NCBI RefSeq assembly: GCF_002909235.1
Contig: NZ_PHQQ01000007.1
Coordinates: forward strand, 62,001-126,000
Source of the DNA: Arenibacter catalasegens
GTDB lineage: Bacteria > Bacteroidota > Bacteroidia > Flavobacteriales > Flavobacteriaceae
Reading direction: 5' to 3'
DNA length: 64,000 nt
The notes beneath the pieces were generated by a model that worked only from the letters and a program-made list of their open reading frames with translations, did no database searches and had not been told where the DNA came from. Shown here piece by piece: positions 9,286 through 17,404 of the stretch. Within the stretch, counting starts at the first letter, position 1. Each line of letters begins with the position of its first letter. Made by a program: the position numbers and the translations under genes.

Positions 9286-10698
9286 ATGAAGAAATTTATA
9301 TTATTTCTGTTCCTTGGGGCGGTTTTTTTTGGTAATTCGCAGATAACCTTGAAGAAAGGTATCGTAATCGATTCGATCATAGTAAAGGATTCAATATCGG
9401 AAAGTTTTTCACTATACCTTCCTACTAGTTTTGAAATGGACAAGAATTGGCCCATCCTTTTTGTTTTTGATATGGCGGGCAGGGGTAAACAGGCCATTCG
9501 TATGTTCAAGGATGCGGCTGAAAACCAAGGGTATATCCTAGCGGCCTCAAACAATGTTAACGACTCTTTGACCACCTCCCAAAATATTTTGATAACGGGG
9601 AGAATGTTCAATGAAATTATAACGCTATTACCTATCCAAAAGGACAGGACCTATAGTGCCGGATTTGATAGTGGGGCCAGATTTGCATCTGTTTTACCCA
9701 TTTTTGTAAAAGGTATAGCTGGGGTAATATCCAGTGGTGCAGTATATCCTAATTTAGAGATATTGGATGTTAATAATTTATTTCAGTTCATAGGAATCGT
9801 AGGCAAGGAAGATTATGCATATCCCGAAATGTTGATAGGAAAATCGCTATTGAGTAAATTGAAATTTCCAAATCAATTAATAGTATTTAACGGGGGTCAT
9901 GAATGGCCCCAAGCCCAATATCTGGAAAAAGCTCTGGAAATTTTCACTTTATCTGCAATGGCTAAGGGAAAAATTGTGAAAGATGAAGCTTATGTAAATA
10001 GTACTTTTACTCAAAATCTGAAGGAAATAGATCGTTTAATTAATTCCAAAGGCTTAATTGAAGCTAATAACTTATTGGAGGAAGTTATGTCTGTATATAG
10101 AGCGTTCAAGGACACAGATTCCTTAAAAAAAATAAAACGTGAATTGAAAAAAGACAAAGTTTTCAAGACTATGACCCGTAATGAAAATAATACCTTGTTG
10201 AAGGAGTCTTTTATAAAGGAAGATTATGTTTATTATTTGGAGGAGGATTTGGCTACCTATAATTACAATAACTTGGGTTGGTGGATATACCAAATGGGGG
10301 AGTTAAAAAGGTATGATAAAAGTAAAATTGCGGCCGAACGGGAAATGGGAAAACGACTTTTGGGGTATGTAAATGCATTAATCGAGGATAATATGGATAT
10401 TGTTCAAGGAGGGGGTCAGGTAGACCAAGAGGTCTTGAGTCTACTTTGGATGCTAAAGACAGTTACGGATCCTGATGATTATAGTTATTACTTGAAGATA
10501 ATAGCTAACAGTGCCAATATGGAAGACTATGGAACCTCACTGTTTTATTTGGAGGAATTATTGAAAAACGGGTATACCGATAAAGCAGAATTATATAGTT
10601 TGGAAGGTACCGCCCTGCTGCGTATAACGCCAGAATTCAATGAGATTGTGGCAAAATATTTAAAAGATGCCCGTTACGATGTCATTGAGGAGAGATAG
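9286..10698 (+). CDS. Exported alpha/beta-hydrolase-like protein with Asp in the nucleophile position
   Basis: A 470-residue secreted protein with signal peptide MKKFILFLFLGAVFFGNSQ. The first half resembles PHB-depolymerase or esterase-type alpha/beta hydrolases: a strand WPILFVFDMAGRG (usual oxyanion region), a nucleophile elbow, GKEDYAYPEM, and FNGGHEWPQ supplying His205. The elbow reads AGFDSGARFA, so Asp128 replaces the Ser of the usual GFSGG. The second half (about 220-470) is helical and may be a repeat domain. It may be a pseudoenzyme, or use Asp as nucleophile like haloalkane dehalogenases. No partner gene is evident. Confidence 0.7.
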   Translation: MKKFILFLFLGAVFFGNSQITLKKGIVIDSIIVKDSISESFSLYLPTSFEMDKNWPILFVFDMAGRGKQAIRMFKDAAENQGYILAASNNVNDSLTTSQNILITGRMFNEIITLLPIQKDRTYSAGFDSGARFASVLPIFVKGIAGVISSGAVYPNLEILDVNNLFQFIGIVGKEDYAYPEMLIGKSLLSKLKFPNQLIVFNGGHEWPQAQYLEKALEIFTLSAMAKGKIVKDEAYVNSTFTQNLKEIDRLINSKGLIEANNLLEEVMSVYRAFKDTDSLKKIKRELKKDKVFKTMTRNENNTLLKESFIKEDYVYYLEEDLATYNYNNLGWWIYQMGELKRYDKSKIAAEREMGKRLLGYVNALIEDNMDIVQGGGQVDQEVLSLLWMLKTVTDPDDYSYYLKIIANSANMEDYGTSLFYLEELLKNGYTDKAELYSLEGTALLRITPEFNEIVAKYLKDARYDVIEER

Positions 10699-10908
10699 GT
10701 GCCTCTTGTGAATTATCATGCTGTTGCAATCCTTGGTATTATTCAATGTCCATCTTCTCTAATTGGTTATTGGAGAATAAAAAAATTCTTGTTTTCCTGG
10801 ATTTTGTATAAGAATTTGCACTGCGAATCCGTCTTGCCAACCGTTAGATTTTAAGAATTTTTTTATTCAGAAATAGGGATGTTGTATTTTTATGCCAAAA
10901 GCAGGAAA

Positions 10909-11547
10909 ATGAAGCAGTTATTTTTGATTTTAGTGATATTAACATGGGGTTGTAAGGAGAAAAGATATCACGATCAGGAGCAAAAGAAAATCGCGTCACT
11001 AGACACCGATGCTCTGGAGGAAATTGTGCAATTTCAAAATAAAATGAATGCGGAATTCAAAGATCCTGAAACGTCCCCCTTACCGGATAGGTTTAGAAAG
11101 GATTTTACTACCTTGGATTTCTATAAACCGGACACTACTTATAGGGTAATTGCAAATTTTATCAGAACGCCTGGGGCCTTACCTTTTCTAATGCCTACGA
11201 CAACAGAAAGACAGACGGAGGAGGTTGTATATGGGGTAGTGACTTTTACTCTTAAAGGCCGCTCCCATAAGCTGGAAGTATATCAAAATCAGGAATTAAT
11301 GCAGCAGGAGAAGTATACAGATTATTTATTCTTGCCCTTTGCCGACCTTACCAATGGGGAGGAAACCTATGGTGGCGGTAGATATCTGGACTTATCCATT
11401 CCTGACGGTGAAACCATTATTCTCGATTTTAACAAGGCTTATAACCCTTATTGCGCATATAACCCAAAATATTCCTGTCCATTGGTGCCCAAACAAAATA
11501 GACTGAATCTGGAGATTTTAGCAGGAGTGAAGGCATTTAAAAAGTGA
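10909..11547 (+). CDS. DUF1684 domain lipoprotein
   Basis: A 212-residue predicted lipoprotein. The ATG at 10909 gives MKQLFLILVILTWGCKEK with a lipobox at WGC; the longer frame from 10879 adds residues that spoil the signal peptide. The DUF1684 pattern is clear: DFYKPDTTYRVIANF, TTTERQTEEVVYGVVTF, LFLPFADLTNGEETYGGGRY, and the C-terminal FNKAYNPYCAYNPKYSCPLV with paired Cys. The family's function is unknown. It ends just before a strong terminator. Confidence 0.88.
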   Translation: MKQLFLILVILTWGCKEKRYHDQEQKKIASLDTDALEEIVQFQNKMNAEFKDPETSPLPDRFRKDFTTLDFYKPDTTYRVIANFIRTPGALPFLMPTTTERQTEEVVYGVVTFTLKGRSHKLEVYQNQELMQQEKYTDYLFLPFADLTNGEETYGGGRYLDLSIPDGETIILDFNKAYNPYCAYNPKYSCPLVPKQNRLNLEILAGVKAFKK

Positions 11548-11559
11548 TAAAAATATAAA

Positions 11560-11584
11560 AGCCCAGCAATTATATTGCTGGGCT
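11560..11584. terminator. Bidirectional terminator between the DUF1684 and porin genes
   Basis: AGCCCAGCAA, loop TTATA, TTGCTGGGCT: a perfect 10-bp stem with A-rich and T-rich flanks, placed between two convergent genes. Confidence 0.85.
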
Positions 11585-11607
11585 ATAAATAATAAACTCA
11601 ATTTTTT

Positions 11608-12675
11608 TTAGAAAGAATACACTGCGGCAAGAACAAATGAAGATAAACTCTTTTGTGGAGCCAAATCAGTATCTAGAAAGCTAAAGGAATCATCCGATGC
11701 GCTATCCAATCGCAATTCTGGTTTGATTATTAAATTTCCTATTGTAGCACTTCCAGTAAGTGTTACTGCAAAAACACTGGAATCTTCAACACCTGTTCCA
11801 ATTGCACCATAGTCTCCTGTTTCAGTGAAATATTCACCTCTTAACCCTAGGGTGAAGTTCTCAGAAGTAGCGTATTGTGGATAAAGAGCTACTCCGGCGA
11901 AACCAATATCATCATTATCGTAAATGGCTGCATTGAGTCCCAAGAAGAATTCATCCGATAGGTCAAACCCACCTGTAAAGTCAATCTCAAATGCCCCGTC
12001 ATCGGCTAGGAAGTTTAAGAATTGTCCGCTATAGCCTAATTGAGCACCAAAAGCATATTTTTCGGTGGGATTCAATTCGGTTTGATCCGTAGGATTCATG
12101 ATGGCCAACATTAAGCTAAAGTCATCAGATAAGGTAAAGTCTGCTTTTAAGCCTGTATGGGAAAAAGGACCGTATGAAAATAAGTAAGAAGTGCTATAGT
12201 TAAAGTTAGCTACAGGAGAAATTACTTCATAACCTAAAAAGGTATTGAAATTTCCAAAGGTCAATTTTACAGATTCACTTACATTCCAGTATACATATAA
12301 CTGGTTTACAATGTTTCCGGTAGCGGAATACAATGGTGAGGCAAAAATGGCATCGGTTCCTCTAGGTCCAAAAACAAGATCGGCAACAAATCCTACATCC
12401 TCGCCTTCGTAACCGGCTATTACATTGGCCATACCCAATGCAAAACCTGGTAGATTGGCAAAAGAAGATCCAGGAGCCGCATTGGGGGCACCCGAAGTCT
12501 CGTCAAAACCGTTGTCACCATTTAGGTTTGTCCTGTAATAAGCATCCACACTACCACTAATCGTGAATTTTTTATCTTCTTTTTCCTCCTCTTGAGCGAA
12601 GGTTACTGTTGAAGCAAGAACAAATGCAAGTAATAGTAAATTTTTTACGTATTTTGTGTAAATAATCGTTTTCAT
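11608..12675 (-). CDS. Outer-membrane beta-barrel porin linked to amtB
   Basis: A 355-residue outer-membrane protein. Signal peptide MKTIIYTKYVKNLLLLAFVLASTVTFAQ is followed by a Glu/Lys-rich linker and a barrel of alternating aromatic strands that ends in YSF, a typical terminal aromatic for BAM recognition. The pattern (SGSVDAYYRTNLNGDN, FLGYEVISPVANFNYSTSY) resembles the OmpL-like beta-barrel porin-2 family. It follows amtB on the same strand with a hairpin in the 112-base gap, so it may be partly cotranscribed. A role in letting ammonium or small nitrogen compounds across the outer membrane is inferred from position only. Confidence 0.8.
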   Translation of the reverse strand: MKTIIYTKYVKNLLLLAFVLASTVTFAQEEEKEDKKFTISGSVDAYYRTNLNGDNGFDETSGAPNAAPGSSFANLPGFALGMANVIAGYEGEDVGFVADLVFGPRGTDAIFASPLYSATGNIVNQLYVYWNVSESVKLTFGNFNTFLGYEVISPVANFNYSTSYLFSYGPFSHTGLKADFTLSDDFSLMLAIMNPTDQTELNPTEKYAFGAQLGYSGQFLNFLADDGAFEIDFTGGFDLSDEFFLGLNAAIYDNDDIGFAGVALYPQYATSENFTLGLRGEYFTETGDYGAIGTGVEDSSVFAVTLTGSATIGNLIIKPELRLDSASDDSFSFLDTDLAPQKSLSSFVLAAVYSF

Positions 12676-12743
12676 AATTCAATGGTTTGTATCCTATATC
12701 AGGATGTTAATTATATATTGAGTTGCTATATTGAAAAGGTTAT

Positions 12744-12773
12744 TAACGGAGCGTTCTGCAAAACGCTCCGTTA
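12744..12773 (-). terminator. Intercistronic hairpin between amtB and the porin
   Basis: TAACGGAGCGTT, 6-base loop, AACGCTCCGTTA, a perfect 12-bp stem, flanked on the minus strand by AAAAGG and CCTTTT. It could attenuate read-through from glnK-amtB into the porin gene or stabilise the upstream mRNA. Confidence 0.65.
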
Positions 12774-12787
12774 CCTTTTAGGTGTTA

Positions 12788-14038
12788 TTAGTGTTGGTTC
12801 ATCCTGAAATCGGCATAAGCATCCATTCCGTGCTCATGTAAATCTAGGCCTTCCAATTCTTCATCTTTGGAAACTCTGATTCCTGAAGTTTTCTTAATTG
12901 TATAGAGGATGATAAATGCTGTAAGGCAGCAGAATACGCCAGTAGCGGCTACTCCTGTTAATTGGTATAAAAGTTGGGATAGACCGGCCTTAACTCCGAA
13001 GATACCTACTGCTAAAGTACCCCAGATACCACAAATAAGATGCACCGCAACGGCTCCAACAGGGTCATCCAATTTTAATTTGTCTACCAATGCAACACCA
13101 AGGACAATAATTACCCCGGCCAATAGACCAATAATAATGGCTTCCATAGGAGACATTAAATCCGCTCCGGCAGTTATTCCTACCAAACCACCCAAGATAC
13201 CATTTAACATCATGGTAAGGTCATAGTTCTTGTAAAGAATTGTTGAGAAAATAAAAGCCCCGATACCACCTGCAGCTGCTGCTAAGCAAGTTGTAACCAA
13301 TACTATTGAAGTACCTGCTGGATCTGCGGATAAAACTGATCCACCATTAAATCCAAACCATCCCAACCAAAGAATAAGAACGCCTGCTGCTGCCAAAGGT
13401 ATGTTGTGGCCAGGAATCGCATTTGGTTTTCCATCTTCGCCGAACTTACCAATTCTAGGTCCTAATATATAGATAGCGATCAAAGCTGCCCATCCTCCAA
13501 CGGAGTGAACCAATGTAGATCCTGCAAAATCATGGAAACCACCAGCATCACCGCCAAGTGTGGACAAGAATCCACCGCCCCATTGCCAAGATCCTACTAT
13601 AGGATAAACCAATCCTACATAGATAACGGTGAATATCATAAAACCACCAAGTTTAATACGTTCTGCTACTGCTCCAGAAACTATAGTAGCCGCTGTTGCG
13701 GCAAACATCGCCTGAAAAAGAAAATCTGTCCAATACGTATACCCTTCATTATAGCTTAGGTCTAAACTTCCGTCAGCTAGGATTGGAGCTTCTATACCAA
13801 ATCCTGCAAAACCTAGAAAACCGTTGAAATCACCAGGATACATTAGGTTAAAGCCGCCTATATAGTAAAGGAGTAACCCTATACATATAATGAATACGTT
13901 CTTAAATAAAATATTGATTGTGTTTTTTTGTCTGGTTAGTCCGATTTCCAAAAGTGAAAATCCTAAATGCATGAAGAATACGAGAGCCGTACATATCATC
14001 ATCCAAACGTTATTTGCTGTAAATAATCCTACGTCCAT
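12788..14038 (-). CDS. amtB: Ammonium transporter
   Basis: Inner-membrane Amt/Rh channel for NH4+/NH3 uptake, 416 residues with about eleven hydrophobic segments. Family signatures include DFAGSTLVHSVGGWAALI and AVAVHLICGIWGTLAVG, which supply the twin pore histidines. The C-terminal tail DEELEGLDLHEHGMDAYADF matches the conserved region that meets P-II. There is no cleavable signal peptide. glnK lies immediately upstream (31 bases), the usual glnK-amtB pairing, so P-II would block this pore under nitrogen excess. Confidence 0.96.
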   Translation of the reverse strand: MDVGLFTANNVWMMICTALVFFMHLGFSLLEIGLTRQKNTINILFKNVFIICIGLLLYYIGGFNLMYPGDFNGFLGFAGFGIEAPILADGSLDLSYNEGYTYWTDFLFQAMFAATAATIVSGAVAERIKLGGFMIFTVIYVGLVYPIVGSWQWGGGFLSTLGGDAGGFHDFAGSTLVHSVGGWAALIAIYILGPRIGKFGEDGKPNAIPGHNIPLAAAGVLILWLGWFGFNGGSVLSADPAGTSIVLVTTCLAAAAGGIGAFIFSTILYKNYDLTMMLNGILGGLVGITAGADLMSPMEAIIIGLLAGVIIVLGVALVDKLKLDDPVGAVAVHLICGIWGTLAVGIFGVKAGLSQLLYQLTGVAATGVFCCLTAFIILYTIKKTSGIRVSKDEELEGLDLHEHGMDAYADFRMNQH

Positions 14039-14069
14039 GTTGTTAATTGTTTGTTGGTTCTTAATTTTT

Positions 14070-14408
14070 TTAGTTGATTCCTGCTTTTCCGCTTTCTTTT
14101 GTTCTGATGCGATAGGCTTCTAAAACTTCCGAAACGAAAATTTTACCGTCACCTACATTACCAGAATATGCGGTTTCCAGAATCGTATTAACGGTACGTT
14201 CTAAGAACTCATCCGATATCACAATGGAAAGATACCTGCGTTGAATGTCGGATGTACTATAGGAAATGCCTCTATAGACATGACCTTCTTTTTCATTGCC
14301 GACACCAGTTACGTCCCAGTAACTAAAAAAGTTTACTTCGATTAGATGTAACGCTTTTTTTACGTCATCAAATTTTGACTTCCTAATAATTGCCTCGATT
14401 TTTTTCAT
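14070..14408 (-). CDS. glnK: P-II family nitrogen regulatory protein
   Basis: A trimeric 2-oxoglutarate/ATP/ADP sensor, 112 residues. The N-terminus MKKIEAIIRKSKFDDVKKAL and the C-terminal GNVGDGKIFVSEVLEAYRIRT are standard P-II blocks. The T-loop reads VTGVGNEKEGHVYRGISYST, keeping a Tyr at the position of E. coli Tyr51 but differing from the usual KGFGRQKGHTELYRGAEY. With amtB next, a GlnK-type role in gating AmtB is likely. Two inverted repeats and a -7-like box lie upstream. Whether the Tyr is uridylylated is unknown; no glnD is in this window. Confidence 0.93.
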   Translation of the reverse strand: MKKIEAIIRKSKFDDVKKALHLIEVNFFSYWDVTGVGNEKEGHVYRGISYSTSDIQRRYLSIVISDEFLERTVNTILETAYSGNVGDGKIFVSEVLEAYRIRTKESGKAGIN

Positions 14409-14430
14409 AATTGATTTATTATTTATGAGG

Positions 14431-14438
14431 CAAAAATA
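14431..14438 (-). promoter_or_regulatory. Putative -7 box of the glnK-amtB promoter
   Basis: On the minus strand this reads TATTTTTG, a match to the Bacteroidota TAnnTTTG element, 22 bases before the glnK start. The -33 region would fall inside the inverted repeat at 14451-14476. Confidence 0.4.
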
Positions 14439-14450
14439 TATATTAAAATG

Positions 14451-14476
14451 ATACCCCCCTATTTTTTAGGGGGTAT
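14451..14476. promoter_or_regulatory. Inverted repeat 1 upstream of glnK
   Basis: ATACCCCC and GGGGGTAT flank an AT-rich centre, 43-68 bases upstream of glnK, covering the expected -33 region. Candidate operator or activator site. Confidence 0.45.
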
Positions 14477-14504
14477 ATGCTTCATAATTACATATTAAAT
14501 AAAA

Positions 14505-14529
14505 ACTACCCATATATTTTAAGGGTAGT
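14505..14529. promoter_or_regulatory. Inverted repeat 2 upstream of glnK
   Basis: ACTACCC and GGGTAGT flank an 11-base AT spacer, 97-121 bases upstream of glnK. It shares the TACCC/GGGTA core with inverted repeat 1; the two centres are about 54 bases apart, roughly five helical turns. Confidence 0.45.
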
Positions 14530-14708
14530 GTGATTCGAAAATGTTATTTATGATAATATGTTAATATAATTAACACTTGTTTAGGTGAAAACCTGAAATA
14601 TTCGTGCCTTTTTCAGCTTTTTGCTATTGATAATGCAGGAAATTGCATAAAATCGCTAGAAAAACGGAAATGACAAGAATTACTTACAATCGTGTATATG
14701 GAAAATTG

Positions 14709-15074
14709 TTACTTGGAAAACCAGAATCCGGCAGCCACGGCAAGGACTCCTATGATTAGACTGGCAAGAGTGTAGCCGGTGAAATAAATAAAATCGCCGG
14801 TTTTTAAAAAAGAGTGTTGTTCCAGGGCAAAGGTTGAAAAAGTAGTGAAGCCACCGCAGAAGCCAGTGGTTAATAATAAGGTCTGATTTGAGGAAAGTAA
14901 ATTATTTTTAAAAGAAAGCCCGATGATAAAACCAATCAGCAAGCATCCTATAATATTTACAATAAATGTTCCGAGAAAGAAATTGTGAAAAGTGTTATTG
15001 AAGGATTTACTTAATAGAAAGCGCAATCCACTTCCTAAGCCCCCTCCTAAAAAGACCAATAGAAATTGCTTCAT
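14709..15074 (-). CDS. fluC: Fluoride ion channel FluC (CrcB)
   Basis: A dual-topology fluoride channel of 121 residues with four hydrophobic segments, protecting the cytoplasm from fluoride. Signatures are the N-terminal GGGLGSGLRFLLS, NIIGCLLIGF and the pore-lining GFCGGFTTFSTFALE. A single gene implies a homodimer. No fluoride riboswitch consensus was seen in the sequence upstream of its start (15075-15217). Confidence 0.95.
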   Translation of the reverse strand: MKQFLLVFLGGGLGSGLRFLLSKSFNNTFHNFFLGTFIVNIIGCLLIGFIIGLSFKNNLLSSNQTLLLTTGFCGGFTTFSTFALEQHSFLKTGDFIYFTGYTLASLIIGVLAVAAGFWFSK

Positions 15075-15217
15075 TGCATTTTAATTTTTATTCCTTGTAT
15101 AAAGTAAATAAAAATTACCATACCCATAAGGTTCTTAAAAATTTGCATTGGATTGTCATCAATACTATATAAGGTAGTATTTATACAAAGATGCACATAT
15201 TTCTTTTTAGACTAGAT

Positions 15218-15424
15218 TTAAACTGCCTTTTTATATTTCGAGTTAATTAAATCTAGGGGGAAGATTACTGTTGTAGATTCTGAAATATTTTTGACGGACT
15301 TTTCTTTCTTTTTCGGACTACTGTTAAAACTAACTAAAAAAAGCAATGTGTTTATACCAATAAGAACTAATAGAATACTGAAAAAAGTTACCATACAACT
15401 AAACGATTTAGTTACCAAACGCAA
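15218..15424 (-). CDS. Small single-span membrane protein
   Basis: A 68-residue frame; the ATG at 15394 gives a tidier 58-residue product beginning MVTFFSILLVLIGIN, one transmembrane segment followed by a basic, polar tail. That start is very like the 28-residue protein at 32476-32562 (MTTFFTILLTLLVIN, 10 of 15 identical), which argues both are real and belong to one tiny-protein family. Function unknown. It is followed on the same strand by fluC, 143 bases away. Confidence 0.5.
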   Translation of the reverse strand: MRLVTKSFSCMVTFFSILLVLIGINTLLFLVSFNSSPKKKEKSVKNISESTTVIFPLDLINSKYKKAV

Positions 15425-15510
15425 AATTACGCCTTTTCGTATATTTTACGCTGTAAAAATTCAGAATGTTCTTAGTGGCTGTGCTTTTTATTATGAAGCG
15501 ATATAATTTG

Positions 15511-15699
15511 TTAATTTTTAAGGAAAAACTTAATAAGAAATAATATTATTATGAATAATGTGAAGAAAAGTCCTACCCATTTAACTCCTTTGTAATTTTT
15601 TTTATGGAGTTTCATGTCTTTTTGATAGGCAATTATGGTAATTACTACAAATGCGACAAAAAAAAGACCTGCAAAAATTAATTGTCCGGTACTGAACAT
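15511..15699 (-). CDS. Small two-span membrane protein
   Basis: A 62-residue protein from the ATG at 15699 (MFSTGQLIFAGLFFVAFVVI); the frame extends six codons further upstream to 15717. There are two hydrophobic segments separated by a basic loop YQKDMKLHKKNYKGVKW. The pattern is familiar from unnamed short flavobacterial proteins. It is divergent from the MazG-like gene, with about 40 bases between starts. Confidence 0.65.
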   Translation of the reverse strand: MFSTGQLIFAGLFFVAFVVITIIAYQKDMKLHKKNYKGVKWVGLFFTLFIIILFLIKFFLKN

Positions 15700-15740
15700 A
15701 TTTCTATTTTTACGCAAATCTAACTTAAATAATTACAATT

Positions 15741-16130
15741 ATGAAAAGTAAACTGAGTGCGGTAGAATTGTTCCATAATTCTTTTGGGTTGGGTGTTTCC
15801 AAAGAGATTAAGGCAGATTTGGGAAAGGATAAGAATTTACTTCGCTTTAATTTAATGGATGAGGAGAACAATGAATATTTAGAGGCTGCTACCAATAATG
15901 ATGTGGTAGAAGTGGCTGATGCCCTTGGAGATATGCTTTATATATTGTGTGGGACCATACTGGAGCACGGAATGCAATACAAAATAGAAGAGGTTTTTGA
16001 GGAAATTCAGAGAAGTAATATGAGTAAATTGGGGAAAGATGGCAAACCAATTTACAGGGAAGATGGGAAAGTCCTAAAGGGGCCAAATTATTTTAAACCC
16101 AATATAGTTGATATTTTGGATAAAAAATAG
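15741..16130 (+). CDS. MazG-like / phosphoribosyl-ATP-pyrophosphohydrolase-fold protein
   Basis: A 129-residue all-alpha NTP pyrophosphohydrolase-like protein. The metal-binding signature is present as DEENNEYLEA near residues 41-50 and EVADALGDMLYILCG near 57-71 (ExxE...ExxD type). It probably removes non-canonical or damaged nucleotides; the exact substrate is unknown. The C-terminal KLGKDGKPIYREDGKVLKGP is typical of this phage- and bacteria-wide subfamily. It ends before a strong bidirectional terminator shared with ilvE. Confidence 0.85.
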   Translation: MKSKLSAVELFHNSFGLGVSKEIKADLGKDKNLLRFNLMDEENNEYLEAATNNDVVEVADALGDMLYILCGTILEHGMQYKIEEVFEEIQRSNMSKLGKDGKPIYREDGKVLKGPNYFKPNIVDILDKK

Positions 16131-16169
16131 CCTTAGAAAATAAAGAATTCATCTGTGAGTTTAAAAAAA

Positions 16170-16202
16170 AAGGCCCCTCATCCTTTAAAGAAGAGGGGCC
16201 TT
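16170..16202. terminator. Bidirectional terminator
   Basis: AAGGCCCCTC and GAGGGGCCTT form a 10-bp stem between the convergent MazG-like and ilvE genes, preceded by an A-run and followed by TTGTC. Confidence 0.85.
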
Positions 16203-16228
16203 GTCATAATGAAAATGGTATATAATTA

Positions 16229-17299
16229 TTATACCTCCACTTGATATCTCCAACCAAATTTATCTTCGGCCTTATTGTATTGTATATCTGTAATGCGTTT
16301 CTTTAACAAGGAGGCATAACTATCTTTTAATTCTGGCAGATCATAATCCTTGTTCTGGAATCCAAAAGTAGCAATAGGTGAAATTACAGCCGCAGTACCT
16401 GCTCCGAACATTTCTTTCAGAGAACCGTTCTTAGAGGCTTCAACAACCTCTTTTACAGTAATTTTTCTAACCTCCACATTTATATTTTCGTCTTTGGCAA
16501 TGTCTATGATGCTCTTTCTGGTAATACCGTCCAATATCCTATCACTAGTAGGGCTGGTAATTAAAGTGTCATTTATCCTTATGAAAATATTCATGGCTCC
16601 GGCCTCCTCAATATATTCGTGGTTGTTATCATCAGTCCAAATTACCTGATTATAGCCTTTCTCAACTGCCAATTGGGTAGGGTAAAATTGTCCAGCGTAA
16701 TTACCGCCGGCCTTGGCAAAGCCTACACCGCCATTTGCAGATCGGGAATATTTTTCTTCTATCAAGACTTTAACTTTCCCGGCAAAATAAGAGTCAGATG
16801 GAGAACAAGCAATTATAAACTTATACTCGCTAGAAGGTGAGGCGTGGAATCCATTGCCACTGGCAAACACAAAAGGTCTAATGTACAAGGAACTTCCTTC
16901 CTTAGTCGGAATCCATTTATGGTCCAACTTTAAAAGTGCCTTTAAGCCCTCCATAAAGTAATCTTCAGGGAATTCTGGCATAGCCAGTCTCTTGGACGAA
17001 ATGTTAATTCGTTTTTGGTTTTCCAATGGACGAAAAAGCCAAACATTTTTGTCTTCATCCTTGTAGGCTTTCATTCCTTCAAAAACAGATTGCCCATAAT
17101 GGAAAATTTTAGCGGATGGGTCCAGTGTAATCGGTTGATATGGAACTATTGTAGGGAGTTCCCAAGCCCCGTTCTTATAATTACAGATCATCATATGATC
17201 TGTAAAATATTTCCCAAACGATAAATTATCAAAATCTACTTTATCAATTTTTGAACCTTTAACTTTCTCAACTATTATTGAATTTAAAACAGTTTGCAT
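16229..17299 (-). CDS. ilvE: Branched-chain amino acid aminotransferase
   Basis: A PLP fold-type IV enzyme that transfers the amino group between Leu, Ile or Val and 2-oxoglutarate. The 356-residue length fits the group II BCAT family. The PLP lysine is in GVGFAKAGGNYAGQFYP, and EYIEEAGAMNIFI is the conserved block after it. The phosphate-binding GTAAVISP lies near residue 300. It is monocistronic and divergent from the DUF4920 remnant. Confidence 0.95.
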   Translation of the reverse strand: MQTVLNSIIVEKVKGSKIDKVDFDNLSFGKYFTDHMMICNYKNGAWELPTIVPYQPITLDPSAKIFHYGQSVFEGMKAYKDEDKNVWLFRPLENQKRINISSKRLAMPEFPEDYFMEGLKALLKLDHKWIPTKEGSSLYIRPFVFASGNGFHASPSSEYKFIIACSPSDSYFAGKVKVLIEEKYSRSANGGVGFAKAGGNYAGQFYPTQLAVEKGYNQVIWTDDNNHEYIEEAGAMNIFIRINDTLITSPTSDRILDGITRKSIIDIAKDENINVEVRKITVKEVVEASKNGSLKEMFGAGTAAVISPIATFGFQNKDYDLPELKDSYASLLKKRITDIQYNKAEDKFGWRYQVEV

Positions 17300-17404
17300 A
17301 GAGATTTAATTTAAAGCAATAAAATTAAGCAAATATCATTAGTAGTACTTCTTTTTTCGTCTAAAAATACCCAGTTTTGTAAAGTGATATAAATTCTGGC
17401 TATT

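Noticed and set aside
15075-15217. Possible fluoride riboswitch ahead of fluC
   Set aside because: The conserved GGnGAUGGnGUUC pattern is not seen on the minus strand.
15291-15506. Plus-strand frame opposite the small membrane protein
   Set aside because: Low-complexity and antisense to the better-supported small protein at 15218-15394.
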